10,570 bases of DNA from Terrisporobacter sp. (GCA_029851945.1 JARKUZ010000063.1:1-10570), one strand, 5' to 3'; positions 1-6,032 are shown, counted from the stretch's first letter. Notes: generated by a model from the sequence alone, not told the origin. Numbers and translations: made by a program.

Positions 1-649
1 TATTATTATCTTTATCATCTCCACTAAGTTTCTTAACTTCACCTTTAAGCTTATTTATTCTTAGCTTTTGTTCTTCAGTTATTAAGTCCCAGTTAGCATT
101 AACCATAGCATCATATTGTTTAATTAATGATCTCAACTCACTCATTGCCCTACTTTGAGCATTTAAGAAAGTTGCATTTCTATCCCAAGCAAATTGAAGT
201 TCATATTCTGTCTCTTCTCCATGCTCACTAGATTTCATTTTCTTAAGCTCTCTAGCCATATCATCTTTATCTCTTACATACATTATCTTTTGTGCTCTTA
301 TAATAGCTGCATACTGAATTGTTATTTGCTCCCAAAGTATATCTATTTGATTTTTCTCTTGTATTTCTTCTATAAGTTCCATTGTTTCTTCTGGCAAGTA
401 TTTAGAGAAAAAACCAAACTTTTCTGCATGTTTATTGCCAGGTGGACCAGTAGCATTTTTATTTCCTATAGGAGCACCTTTCTTTTTCTTGGTTGCAACT
501 TTTTCTTTAGGGTTGCAACCTTTTTTCTTCCAGTATCTACTCGCCCATGACTTTATAGTAGATACACTTACACCATGTTTCTCGGCTATTTCCTTATATT
601 TCAACCCTTTTAAATAATCTTCATATGCTAATTCAGCCTTTTCATTCAT
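1..649 (-). CDS. terS: Phage terminase small subunit, 3' end beyond the window
   Basis: Reading leftwards from ATG at 647-649, an open frame runs without a stop to base 1, giving about 216 residues. The first 45 residues form a helix-turn-helix of the kind found in PBSX XtmA-like small terminases ([20 protein letters not shown]). A basic, glycine-rich linker follows, with [20 protein letters not shown] and then [11 protein letters not shown], a signature of Firmicutes phage small terminases. The rest is charged and helical, as expected for the oligomerisation region. In this family the protein binds the packaging site and recruits the large subunit, which should lie just left of the window. 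The ribosome site GAGGTGG sits a few bases upstream of the ATG. A terminator-like hairpin at 681-706 lies only about 30 bases upstream, so expression probably needs read-through. I am confident of the family, less so of the subgroup. Confidence 0.88.
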   Translation of the reverse strand, partial: MNEKAELAYEDYLKGLKYKEIAEKHGVSVSTIKSWASRYWKKKGCNPKEKVATKKKKGAPIGNKNATGPPGNKHAEKFGFFSKYLPEETMELIEEIQEKNQIDILWEQITIQYAAIIRAQKIMYVRDKDDMARELKKMKSSEHGEETEYELQFAWDRNATFLNAQSRAMSELRSLIKQYDAMVNANWDLITEEQKLRINKLKGEVKKLSGDDKDNN

Positions 650-680
650 ACCACCACCTCGTTTATTTGTCGTTTTGGAA

Positions 681-706
681 AATAAAAAAACCCTATTTCT
701 AGGGTT
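681..706 (-). terminator. Rho-independent terminator after the 214-residue membrane protein
   Basis: On the minus strand AACCCTA, a short GAAA-type loop and TAGGGTT form a hairpin, followed by a run of T (TTTTTTTATTTT). It lies 13 bases beyond the stop codon of the membrane protein gene at 719 and just upstream of terS. It resembles the hairpins at 1491-1521, 3302-3330 and 3563-3592, which share a CTAGA core. Confidence 0.8.
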
Positions 707-718
707 CTTATCCAACAC

Positions 719-1363
719 TTAACTAAGATAAAAATTATTTTTATCTTTATCAAATATTCTTTCTTTTCTTTTTATTATTTTTTCTATGTATTTATTTTTC
801 ATCGTATAATCATCTTCTATTAAATCTCTTGAAATAAATATAAAACTAATGGTTATTACACAGGTTAATATTGATATTCCAACCCCACGTATATCATTTA
901 TATCTACTTTTCCAGATAAAATAATATCAGACAATAAACAAATAACTAAAAGCCCTACGCTTATAACTACTACTGTTGTTAATAGACAATATATAAATAA
1001 TAATATAAATATAGCTAGTGTACTTATATTATATATTCCATTAAAAATACTATTTGTCTTACTTGGAAATTTATCATTATAATCAACCATTAAGATTTTA
1101 TGTAGCTTTTCTTTATCTCCTTTATCCACTAAATAAAATATATAGCTTGGTATAAAATAATCACTCAAATCAAATTTACGTTTTATAAAATTTAATGGAT
1201 TTATATTTACATTACATTTATATTTTTTTGCATAAACACTTAGCACATTTTCAAAATAATCATCTGATAACTTTGTGTTTTTTTCTAACTTTGAAAAAGA
1301 ATTGATTGTTACTATAACTGAGATAGCCAGTGTCGTTATTTTTATCAAATTATCAAAACTCAT
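719..1363 (-). CDS. Membrane protein of unknown function, cargo gene A
   Basis: I do not recognise this 214-residue protein. A hydrophobic helix lies near residues 6-22. A soluble charged section follows (about 25-105), then a long hydrophobic stretch at 112-146 (one or two helices), another at 159-178, and a lysine-rich C-terminal tail (KNKYIEKIIKRKER). The ATG at 1363 has GGAGGG eight bases upstream. The gene sits alone between a leader that is almost the same as that of the next gene upstream and its own terminator at 681-706. That is the layout of a phage accessory gene (moron) rather than of a packaging or structural gene. Superinfection exclusion or another membrane-level defence would suit the topology and place, but this is inference. 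A real gene is well supported by length, ribosome site and terminator; function is unknown. Confidence 0.75.
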   Translation of the reverse strand: MSFDNLIKITTLAISVIVTINSFSKLEKNTKLSDDYFENVLSVYAKKYKCNVNINPLNFIKRKFDLSDYFIPSYIFYLVDKGDKEKLHKILMVDYNDKFPSKTNSIFNGIYNISTLAIFILLFIYCLLTTVVVISVGLLVICLLSDIILSGKVDINDIRGVGISILTCVITISFIFISRDLIEDDYTMKNKYIEKIIKRKERIFDKDKNNFYLS

Positions 1364-1371
1364 CTTTTAAT

Positions 1372-1419
1372 CCCTCCAAAAATATATAATACTACTTTTT
1401 GGGGGATTTTCCTTTATTT
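1372..1419 (-). repeat. Duplicated leader, copy A (upstream of cargo gene A)
   Basis: The minus-strand leader with AGTAGTATTATATATTTT and GGAGGG is repeated almost base for base at 2281-2328. The first 28 bases of the two copies (read on the plus strand from ccctcc) differ only by one extra A, and similarity then continues for about 20 bases with a few changes. It supplies the ribosome site for the gene at 719-1363. In copy B the same sequence also encodes the last codons and stop of a 49-residue ORF. Here that frame is broken, so copy A looks like a degenerate duplicate. Confidence 0.8.
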
Positions 1420-1461
1420 CTGTATAATTTTGTTTAATTTTTAAATTATATAGCCATCTTC

Positions 1462-1521
1462 CATATCACCACCTCATTTGTTTGTTTTGTAAAATAAAAA
1501 AGAACCATATTTCTAGAGTTC
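1462..1521 (-). repeat. Hairpin-CAAAT-GGTGG-ATG seam, copy 2
   Basis: On the minus strand a hairpin (GAACTCTA, loop GAAA, TATGGTTC; one mismatch and one G-U pair) is followed by TTTTTTATTTT, ACAAATGAGGTGGTG and an ATG at 1464. The same order of elements precedes terS (643-706) and the 49-residue ORF (2447-2498). The reading frame from this ATG ends after seven codons, so it appears to be a leftover leader. The hairpin with T-tract at 1491-1521 can act as terminator of the membrane protein gene that ends at 1626. The rest of the gap between 1364 and 1625 holds only a small 7-bp dyad (1559-1575) and no gene I can support. Confidence 0.65.
1491..1521 (-). terminator. Terminator-like hairpin downstream of cargo gene B
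   Basis: The minus strand forms an imperfect stem of about eight pairs with a GAAA loop, followed by TTTTTTATTTT. It lies about 105 bases after the stop at 1626, with no other gene between. The stem is weaker than that of the related terminator at 681-706. Confidence 0.6.
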
Positions 1522-1625
1522 ACCTTATTATAAGCTAATCATTTTATCAATATATTTAGTTAAATTTTATTTAACTTCCTTGGTCTTTCATTCTAGTTTT
1601 TCTTTTCTCTTGTAGCCTTATAGTT

Positions 1626-2270
1626 TTATTCTTCTAATTTTTCATTTTTTACGTTTTTTGTTATTAAAATTATTATAATAAATTCAATAATAATTACCGT
1701 AACTATTAATATAGCTATCAATAAAGTTTTAGACTGAACTTCATTATTTATAAAAATTGTTACTAATAAACTTGCTAAAGTTATAGTAGCAGATAATATG
1801 CTTGTTATTACCTTTATTCTATTTGAAATTAACATTGATGATACACTTGTATTTATACACTCAGTGCCTTGAGCTACACCTACGATTCCAATTCCTAAAA
1901 TATCACTACCCAAATTTATTTTATTTTCAATAATATTTAAAATTTCTTTTCTTTGTTCATTCGGTATTATTTTTAATCCAATAAAATTTCTTATAAGTAT
2001 GGATTTAATTTCTCTATTATTATAAAGATCGCTTTGCTTAACATTATTATCTAAAGCTTCTGCTAAAGTTATCTCATTTATTATCTCTGTATCTATTGTT
2101 TTAAATGAAATAATATAATCAGTTAATATTTCTATTATATTATCTTTAGCTTTTTTAACGCTCTTATAATATTCAGTTTTGCTCGTAATCTTGATGAAAT
2201 AATTATTAATTGGCCATGTAATAATAAATACTATCACCCCTATTACTAAGTTATAAATTAAATCATTCAT
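1626..2270 (-). CDS. Membrane protein of unknown function, cargo gene B
   Basis: A 214-residue protein if it starts at ATG 2270 (MNDLIYN). An upstream in-frame ATG at 2288 would add six residues, but that stretch is itself the ribosome site GGAGGGGGGG, so 2270 is preferred. A membrane helix lies at about residues 4-19. A soluble helical section follows (30-150) with a small glycine-rich patch (GIGIVGVAQG, 126-135), then two helices near 153-174 and 182-204 and a short charged tail. I do not recognise a family and see no clear similarity to the neighbouring membrane protein at 719-1363. Both have the same length, a similar N-terminal anchor plus C-terminal helices layout, and nearly the same leader. 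It probably represents alternative cargo at one insertion site. A role in phage exclusion or host envelope change is only inference. Confidence 0.75.
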   Translation of the reverse strand: MNDLIYNLVIGVIVFIITWPINNYFIKITSKTEYYKSVKKAKDNIIEILTDYIISFKTIDTEIINEITLAEALDNNVKQSDLYNNREIKSILIRNFIGLKIIPNEQRKEILNIIENKINLGSDILGIGIVGVAQGTECINTSVSSMLISNRIKVITSILSATITLASLLVTIFINNEVQSKTLLIAILIVTVIIIEFIIIILITKNVKNEKLEE

Positions 2271-2280
2271 TTCATTCCCC

Positions 2281-2328
2281 CCCTCCAAAATATATAATAC
2301 TACTTTTTAAGGGATTTTTCTTTTATTT
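2281..2328 (-). repeat. Duplicated leader, copy B (upstream of cargo gene B)
   Basis: Partner of the repeat at 1372-1419. Here the sequence overlaps the last codons and TAG stop of the 49-residue ORF and carries the ribosome site GGAGGGGGGG for the gene starting at 2270. Confidence 0.8.
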
Positions 2329-2449
2329 TTTTACATTTATCAAATTTAGGTATAGTTATCATCTCTTTTTCAGTTTTTCTCAATTTATTGCTAGGTAATT
2401 CATGCACCATTTTAATAACTTCATTTGCATCTTTCCAAACCTTAGCCAT
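2300..2449 (-). CDS. Small lysine-rich protein, 49 residues
   Basis: The frame from ATG 2449 to TAG 2300 encodes a 49-residue basic protein that starts MAKVWKDANEVIKMVHELPS and ends in a lysine-rich tail. GGGTGGGG lies four bases upstream of the ATG. It ends 30 bases before the start of the membrane protein gene at 2270, so the two could be co-translated. Its last codons lie in the duplicated leader, and the other copy of that leader (1372-1419) has lost this frame. I see no known domain. It may be a real phage peptide of the early part of a leader, or a remnant of a longer gene cut by recombination. Transcription must pass the terminator at 2474-2498 or start in the 25 bases after it. Confidence 0.5.
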   Translation of the reverse strand: MAKVWKDANEVIKMVHELPSNKLRKTEKEMITIPKFDKCKKIKEKSLKK

Positions 2450-2473
2450 TAACCCCACCCTTTTATTTGAACA

Positions 2474-2498
2474 TAAAAAAGAGTACCTACTGGCACTC
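2474..2498 (-). terminator. Terminator of the antirepressor gene
   Basis: Minus-strand hairpin GAGTGCC / GGTACTC with one mismatch and a short loop, followed by TTTTTTATG. It lies seven bases after the antirepressor stop at 2506. It is also the hairpin part of the seam repeat upstream of the 49-residue ORF. Confidence 0.75.
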
Positions 2499-2505
2499 TA
2501 TATTA

Positions 2506-3225
2506 TTAATTAGCTTTATCTTGTATATTATATAAGTTCAATATAAAAGCTCTTCCATCTTGAGTAAAGTGTCTGCTATAAACTTCTTTTCCGTTATCTA
2601 ATATCTGTTGCTTTATACTTACATACCCTAAATCTGCATAATTACTATATAAAACATATGTATTATTAACTTTATATTGTATTCCTTTATCACATAAATC
2701 TTTATTTAAAGCTATAGCACTTTTGAACCCTAATTCTTTAGCAATTTCTGTAGCTGTATAAGTTTTATTAGTATGCATTAGTATACTATTTCTTCTTTCA
2801 ACTTCTACTCTAGCTTCTTTTTCATTTTTTAACTTAATCAACAAATCTATCATAGTCTGAGGATCTTCATATATTCTATTGACTAAATCATCCGTCATAT
2901 ACGCTCCATGCTTTCTTATACTTGGAAGAACTTCTTTTGTAACCCATTTTTTGAATGCTTTTGCACCTTCCAACTTACTTCTTAGTATTAAGCTATATAA
3001 TCCAGATTCATTTATGATAGTCATTTCTTGTTTTCCTCTGACGGTGTCACATTTCGTTACCCCTTTATCCTCTTCATCAACATGGTCTGCCAATGCTTTT
3101 CTTGAATTAGAATATCCTAATATATCTGCTAAATCTTTTCCTACAAACCAAGGCTCTCCATCAATTTCAATTAATCTCACTGAGCCAAATTCTGTATTAG
3201 TAAATACTCTTAAATTTTTATCCAT
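2506..3225 (-). CDS. Phage antirepressor, BRO-N plus KilAC domains
   Basis: A 239-residue protein. Residues 1-105 form a BRO-N domain, seen in the run from FGSVRLIEIDGEPWFVGKDLADILGY through NESGLYSLILRSKLEGAKAFKKWVTKEVLPSIRKHGAY. A helical linker rich in K and E follows, then a KilAC/ANT C-terminal domain from about 130 to the end (YTATEIAKELGFKSAIALNKDL; VLYSNYADLGYVSIKQQ; HFTQDGRAFILNLY). Proteins of this family act in the cytoplasm on phage repressors or on DNA and help the switch to lytic growth. The ATG has AAGGGG nine bases upstream. A terminator lies at each side (2474-2498 and 3302-3330), so it is a single transcription unit. It sits between the late regulator and terS, not in the lysogeny region, which suggests it arrived as a cassette. 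Confidence 0.9.
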   Translation of the reverse strand: MDKNLRVFTNTEFGSVRLIEIDGEPWFVGKDLADILGYSNSRKALADHVDEEDKGVTKCDTVRGKQEMTIINESGLYSLILRSKLEGAKAFKKWVTKEVLPSIRKHGAYMTDDLVNRIYEDPQTMIDLLIKLKNEKEARVEVERRNSILMHTNKTYTATEIAKELGFKSAIALNKDLCDKGIQYKVNNTYVLYSNYADLGYVSIKQQILDNGKEVYSRHFTQDGRAFILNLYNIQDKAN

Positions 3226-3301
3226 AATAAATTCCCCTTATTTTATAATATAGTTATATTTATATCCTTACCATTATTTTCAAAAAATATATTATTTACG
3301 T
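3226..3301 (-). promoter_or_regulatory. AT-rich upstream region of the antirepressor, probable promoter
   Basis: Because a terminator (3302-3330) lies directly upstream, the antirepressor should have its own promoter in these 76 bases. On the minus strand TTGAAA is followed 18-19 bases later by ATATAA/TATAAC, an acceptable but not ideal pair of -35 and -10 elements. I cannot fix the start point. Confidence 0.4.
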
Positions 3302-3330
3302 ATTAAAAAAGACTAGAAATAAATCTAGCC
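3302..3330 (-). terminator. Terminator, CTAGA type
   Basis: Minus strand GGCTAGA, loop TTTATT, TCTAGTC (one G-U pair) and then TTTTTTAATA. The plus strand also carries a T-tract (3331-3337) and could terminate weakly. It lies at the downstream end of the structured non-coding region. Confidence 0.75.
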
Positions 3331-3337
3331 TTTTTTT

Positions 3338-3562
3338 GATTAGATAGAGGAGCATTACCCTGATCCTTTTATCTCATTTCTCATTTTTATTTAAGTCCGT
3401 ATTTAGCAAGTTCCAGGAGTTGCACCTGGTATACTACTACTTACATATTACCAGGTGATGGGGATGTCCACCTGGCATGTTTAGGGAATATGTGAGGATT
3501 TATTAATTTACCACAATACTATTTTCTCACATATTTATTTATTATGTCGGTAAGAAAACGGT
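3338..3562 (-). ncRNA. Putative structured RNA or cis-acting DNA element between two terminators
   Basis: No gene fits in the 373 bases between 3226 and 3598, but the middle part is dense in inverted repeats. From the right: AATATGTGAG-type arms at 3487-3496 and 3526-3535 (10 bp, perfect); CCAGGTG/CACCTGG at 3451-3457 and 3469-3475 (7 bp, perfect, 11-base loop); CCAGG/CCTGG at 3413-3417 and 3425-3429; and an arm pair near 3341-3350 and 3364-3374 with a 12-base loop. The CCAGGTG part is much richer in G+C than its surroundings. The block lies between the terminators at 3563-3592 and 3302-3330. This fits a small RNA on either strand, a leader with attenuator for the antirepressor, or a DNA site such as a packaging or attachment site. 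Strand is a guess. The longest peptide frames here are short and lack a ribosome site. Confidence 0.45.
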
Positions 3563-3592
3563 AATAAAAAAGCCTAGATATAAATCTAGGCT
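3563..3592 (-). terminator. Terminator of the XRE-M78 gene, CTAGA type
   Basis: Minus strand AGCCTAGAT / ATCTAGGCT makes a perfect stem with a TTAT-type loop, followed by TTTTTTATTA. It lies six bases beyond the stop codon at 3599 and closes the two-gene cassette. Confidence 0.88.
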
Positions 3593-3598
3593 TCAAGT

Positions 3599-4768
3599 TT
3601 ACTTTATAATTCTTAAAAAGAACTCGTCTTTATCATCTTTCTTTTTATATAAATATCCCTCTTTTAAAAAACATAGTTTTTCAATTTCATTTCTAGAGAA
3701 TGCCAACTCTCTTACCAATTCATCTGCTGATATAATATTATTATCTAATAGGAGTTCTGTTGCTTCTCTTAATATACTTGGTTTTTCATATTCTATTGTA
3801 TCATCTAATGGTTCTTGTATCCTCCATTTTTTGGCACTAATTCTTTTAAATAAATAAGTCTGCTGATCATTTGTAATCAAATTCAACTGGTTTGCTCTAA
3901 CAATCATTCCAGCTATCGAAACCTTCCATTTTCTTTTTAAATACACAAAATTATCTATGTTGATACTATATATATCATTTGAAAATTCTTTATCAGGTAA
4001 TAAAAATGCACCAGCAAATTTTTTAGCTTCGTCTTCAATTATATTGTAATTTTCCTGTATATCTTTGCTACTTAGCTTTGAATGAAGTATTATATGCCCT
4101 AATTCATGAGCAAGATCCATTCTAGATCTTACAGCTGATTTTTTGTCGCTAGACAAAACAACTATTGGTGTTCCAGAAGCTGTTATATTTGAGAATGCAT
4201 CTACTTTATGAGTTTCAATATCAAATCTAGTTATTATTATCCCATTTTTTTCTAATATTTTTGTCATATTGCCTATAGGTCCATTACCTAAATTCCAATA
4301 TTCTCTTAGCTTTGATGCTACCTCTTCTATATGTTCATCCGAGCATCCTATTTTGTAATTATCATTTATATTTTTGCATATATTAAATTTAGGAAATTCT
4401 ATAAACTTAGAAAAGTAACTATAAAACTCTTCTATGAACAAGATATATTGTCCCAATGAATATTTTATTTTTTTAGTGGTGCTCCTTAAACTTCTAAAAA
4501 ATATCGGATTTTCATTATTTGAATTACCATAATTGTCTTTTTTCTTCATGAAAAACTCAATAGGAAAATCTAATTCTTCAGATAATCTCACTGCATTTTC
4601 CAAAGAAACTTTGGCTTGATTATTTTCATATTTAGAAATTGACTGTTTGGTAACACCAATTTTTTTTGCTAATTCATCAGCTGTATATCCTCTTGCTATT
4701 CTGGCTTCTTTAATCCTATATCCTAAGATGTCATTTTTATTGCTATTGTCAATATTATTAAAGTTCAT
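3599..4768 (-). CDS. XRE helix-turn-helix and ImmA/IrrE (M78) metallopeptidase fusion protein
   Basis: A 389-residue protein from ATG 4768. A TTG two codons upstream touches the ribosome site AGAGAGGG and is unlikely to be the start. Residues 14-73 are an XRE domain (LGYRIKEARIARGYTADELA, VTKQSISKYENN). Residues 88-95 carry the NPIFFRSL motif typical of this fusion family. The M78 core has the zinc motif HELGH at 221-225 and the downstream EDEAKKFAGAFLLP segment (245-258), with a glutamate expected as third ligand, so the site looks intact. The C-terminal 130 residues look like a second helical region (WKVSIAGMIVRANQLNLI and beyond). It starts 18 bases after the upstream partner gene, in one operon with its own promoter and terminator. 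Such proteins are known as toxin-antitoxin-like components, and ImmA/IrrE proteases cleave repressors. The HTH may repress its own promoter (inference). Confidence 0.9.
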   Translation of the reverse strand: MNFNNIDNSNKNDILGYRIKEARIARGYTADELAKKIGVTKQSISKYENNQAKVSLENAVRLSEELDFPIEFFMKKKDNYGNSNNENPIFFRSLRSTTKKIKYSLGQYILFIEEFYSYFSKFIEFPKFNICKNINDNYKIGCSDEHIEEVASKLREYWNLGNGPIGNMTKILEKNGIIITRFDIETHKVDAFSNITASGTPIVVLSSDKKSAVRSRMDLAHELGHIILHSKLSSKDIQENYNIIEDEAKKFAGAFLLPDKEFSNDIYSINIDNFVYLKRKWKVSIAGMIVRANQLNLITNDQQTYLFKRISAKKWRIQEPLDDTIEYEKPSILREATELLLDNNIISADELVRELAFSRNEIEKLCFLKEGYLYKKKDDKDEFFLRIIK

Positions 4769-4786
4769 TTTCAACCCTCTCTTAAA

Positions 4787-5431
4787 CTACTCTACTACCT
4801 TTAGTTTAATATCATTCGAAACCATTTCCTTTAAGTTATTAACATCTAATATACTTTCATTTTCTTCATGTCCATATTCAGATGTGTATACTATCGGTAT
4901 ATGTATAGTTTTTATTATATTTTTAAACTCACTATCCGGTATTATAATATTTAAGCTTTTTAAATAATCTTTATACTCATATGCAATTATTCCATAATAT
5001 GGGGAACTCTTTTTTTTCAATTCTTGATCTAAATTAAACTTAAATTGATTAGATATTAAATCATTCCCCCTAGCATATTCAAGCTTATACTTAGATTTGC
5101 TTGGTAATGAATCTGCATCTATTACTTTCGAAATTGTTAATATTGTATTATTTAAAACTAACTTAGGTGTATTTTGACTAAAAGGTAGTTTATTTATTTC
5201 TGATTTAAATGGTAAATTTGAAGGTAGTAATTTAGGGTCAAATGCTCTATTGATTACATAACTTAACAATCTACCTTTTATTGATTTAAAATATTCCCCT
5301 GAAAATATATCTTTTTCATTATCAAGTAAACTTTCGTATACTTTTATTGCATCAGAAAATATTAAAGGTATAACTCTTAGTAAATCCTTATTTAAGTCTT
5401 CGTCTAGAGTTTTCATCATCTCTATATACAT
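4787..5431 (-). CDS. Unknown 214-residue partner of the XRE-M78 protein
   Basis: I do not recognise a domain. The protein is soluble with no signal peptide or membrane helix. The N-terminal third is helical (LLRVIPLIFSDAIKVYESLL). A middle section with scattered prolines follows, then a stretch that looks like beta structure (PKLVLNNTILTISKVIDADS; SSPYYGIIAYEYKDYLKSLN; IKTIHIPIVYTSEYGHEENE). The ATG at 5431 has GGGAGG six bases upstream and a consensus promoter 52 bases upstream. It is the first gene of a two-gene operon with the XRE-M78 protein. By analogy with known Zn-peptidase/HTH pairs it could be the toxin or effector that the second protein controls, or a target that the peptidase cleaves. 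Nothing in the sequence decides which. The pair is closed off by its own promoter and terminator, which marks it as accessory cargo. Confidence 0.8.
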   Translation of the reverse strand: MYIEMMKTLDEDLNKDLLRVIPLIFSDAIKVYESLLDNEKDIFSGEYFKSIKGRLLSYVINRAFDPKLLPSNLPFKSEINKLPFSQNTPKLVLNNTILTISKVIDADSLPSKSKYKLEYARGNDLISNQFKFNLDQELKKKSSPYYGIIAYEYKDYLKSLNIIIPDSEFKNIIKTIHIPIVYTSEYGHEENESILDVNNLKEMVSNDIKLKVVE

Positions 5432-5439
5432 AAATTCCT

Positions 5440-5463
5440 CCCAATTTTATACCCAATTTTATA
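5440..5463. repeat. 12-bp tandem direct repeat in the cassette leader
   Basis: CCCAATTTTATA (plus strand) occurs twice, back to back and without mismatch (5440-5451, 5452-5463). It lies between the -10 box and the ribosome site, about +13 to +36 from the expected start point. It could be an operator for the XRE domain encoded in the same operon, or a recent slippage product. Confidence 0.75.
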
Positions 5464-5482
5464 ATTTTATTGTATGTCTAAT

Positions 5483-5511
5483 ATTATAGGAATTTATTGT
5501 ATTTTTGTCAA
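5483..5511 (-). promoter_or_regulatory. Consensus vegetative promoter of the XRE-M78 cassette
   Basis: On the minus strand TTGACA (5506-5511) and TATAAT (5483-5488) are separated by exactly 17 bases. Both hexamers match the sigma-A consensus at all positions. It drives the gene starting at 5431 and is the strongest promoter seen in this window, so the cassette should be expressed by host polymerase in the lysogen. Confidence 0.9.
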
Positions 5512-5528
5512 CCAATATTAATTTTTAT

Positions 5529-6032
5529 TTATATTGTAATCATATCAAATAAATTAGGCTCCTCCTCTTTAAATACTTTAGTCCCAAATAACTCTACTGC
5601 TATACTTTTTACAGCTTGATTTTTATATTTTCTTAATGTTTTTTCATCGTGATATAATTCTAGTGCCATTTCAGTCCATCCCATCTCTTCCCCATATCGC
5701 TTTTCTATTATTTGTTTTCTTATAGGATTGAGGTTATTAATAGCTTTGTCTAATTTTCTTTTTAAGCTCTTTTCATGATATATATCTATGTCTATTTCTT
5801 GAACTACTTTAACTGGATCTATTACCCCATCTCTTACTGCATTTGTTATTTTATATGTAGGAGATACTTTTATATCATCGTAAGTTATTGCTCTTGTAGC
5901 TATAGTATCCTCAGCTTTTATTTCCTTTTTTAGCCCTTCTAAATTCTCTATATGACTTTCCATCTCTTTATAATTATATAAAAGTTTTTCAGTAAACTTA
6001 AAACAACTCTTTTCTAAATTTTCATTCTTCAT
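5529..6032 (-). CDS. ArpU/RinA-like late transcription regulator
   Basis: A 167-residue protein with a sigma-region-4-like helix-turn-helix in its C-terminal half (residues about 100-152: LNPIRKQIIEKRYGEEMGWTEM, then LYHDEKTLRKYKNQAVKSIAVELFG). The N-terminal part is helical and charged, with a middle segment KVSPTYKITNAVRDGVIDPV. This layout, length and place, last gene before the packaging module, match the ArpU/RinA group of phage regulators that switch on packaging and structural genes. The ATG has AAGGGGGG upstream. No terminator follows, so it could read into the inserted cassette. The distance to terS is unusually long because of the inserted genes. I am fairly sure of the regulator role and less so of the exact family. 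Confidence 0.8.
   Translation of the reverse strand: MKNENLEKSCFKFTEKLLYNYKEMESHIENLEGLKKEIKAEDTIATRAITYDDIKVSPTYKITNAVRDGVIDPVKVVQEIDIDIYHEKSLKRKLDKAINNLNPIRKQIIEKRYGEEMGWTEMALELYHDEKTLRKYKNQAVKSIAVELFGTKVFKEEEPNLFDMITI

Noticed and set aside
490..520. Two GGTTGCAAC copies inside terS
   Set aside because: They encode the lysine-rich linker and arise from repeated valine-alanine and glycine-cysteine codons; no sign of a separate function.
194..617. Two plus-strand frames rich in F and L
   Set aside because: They are antisense to the terS frame, lack ribosome sites, and the minus-strand frame carries a clear family signature.
2879..3253. Plus-strand frame of 124 codons
   Set aside because: Shadow of the antirepressor gene, which has clear BRO-N and KilAC motifs.
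3413..3475. Possible CRISPR-like repeats (CCAGG motifs)
   Set aside because: The motifs are inverted arms of hairpins with uneven spacing and no repeat-spacer pattern of 25-40 bases.
3451..3476. Short minus-strand peptide frame starting MPGGHPHH
   Set aside because: Only 13 codons, no ribosome site, and it coincides with a hairpin, so structure explains it better.
4647..4967. Plus-strand frame of 106 codons
   Set aside because: Runs opposite the M78 gene start and the end of its partner; hydrophobic composition is what antisense of AT-rich genes gives.
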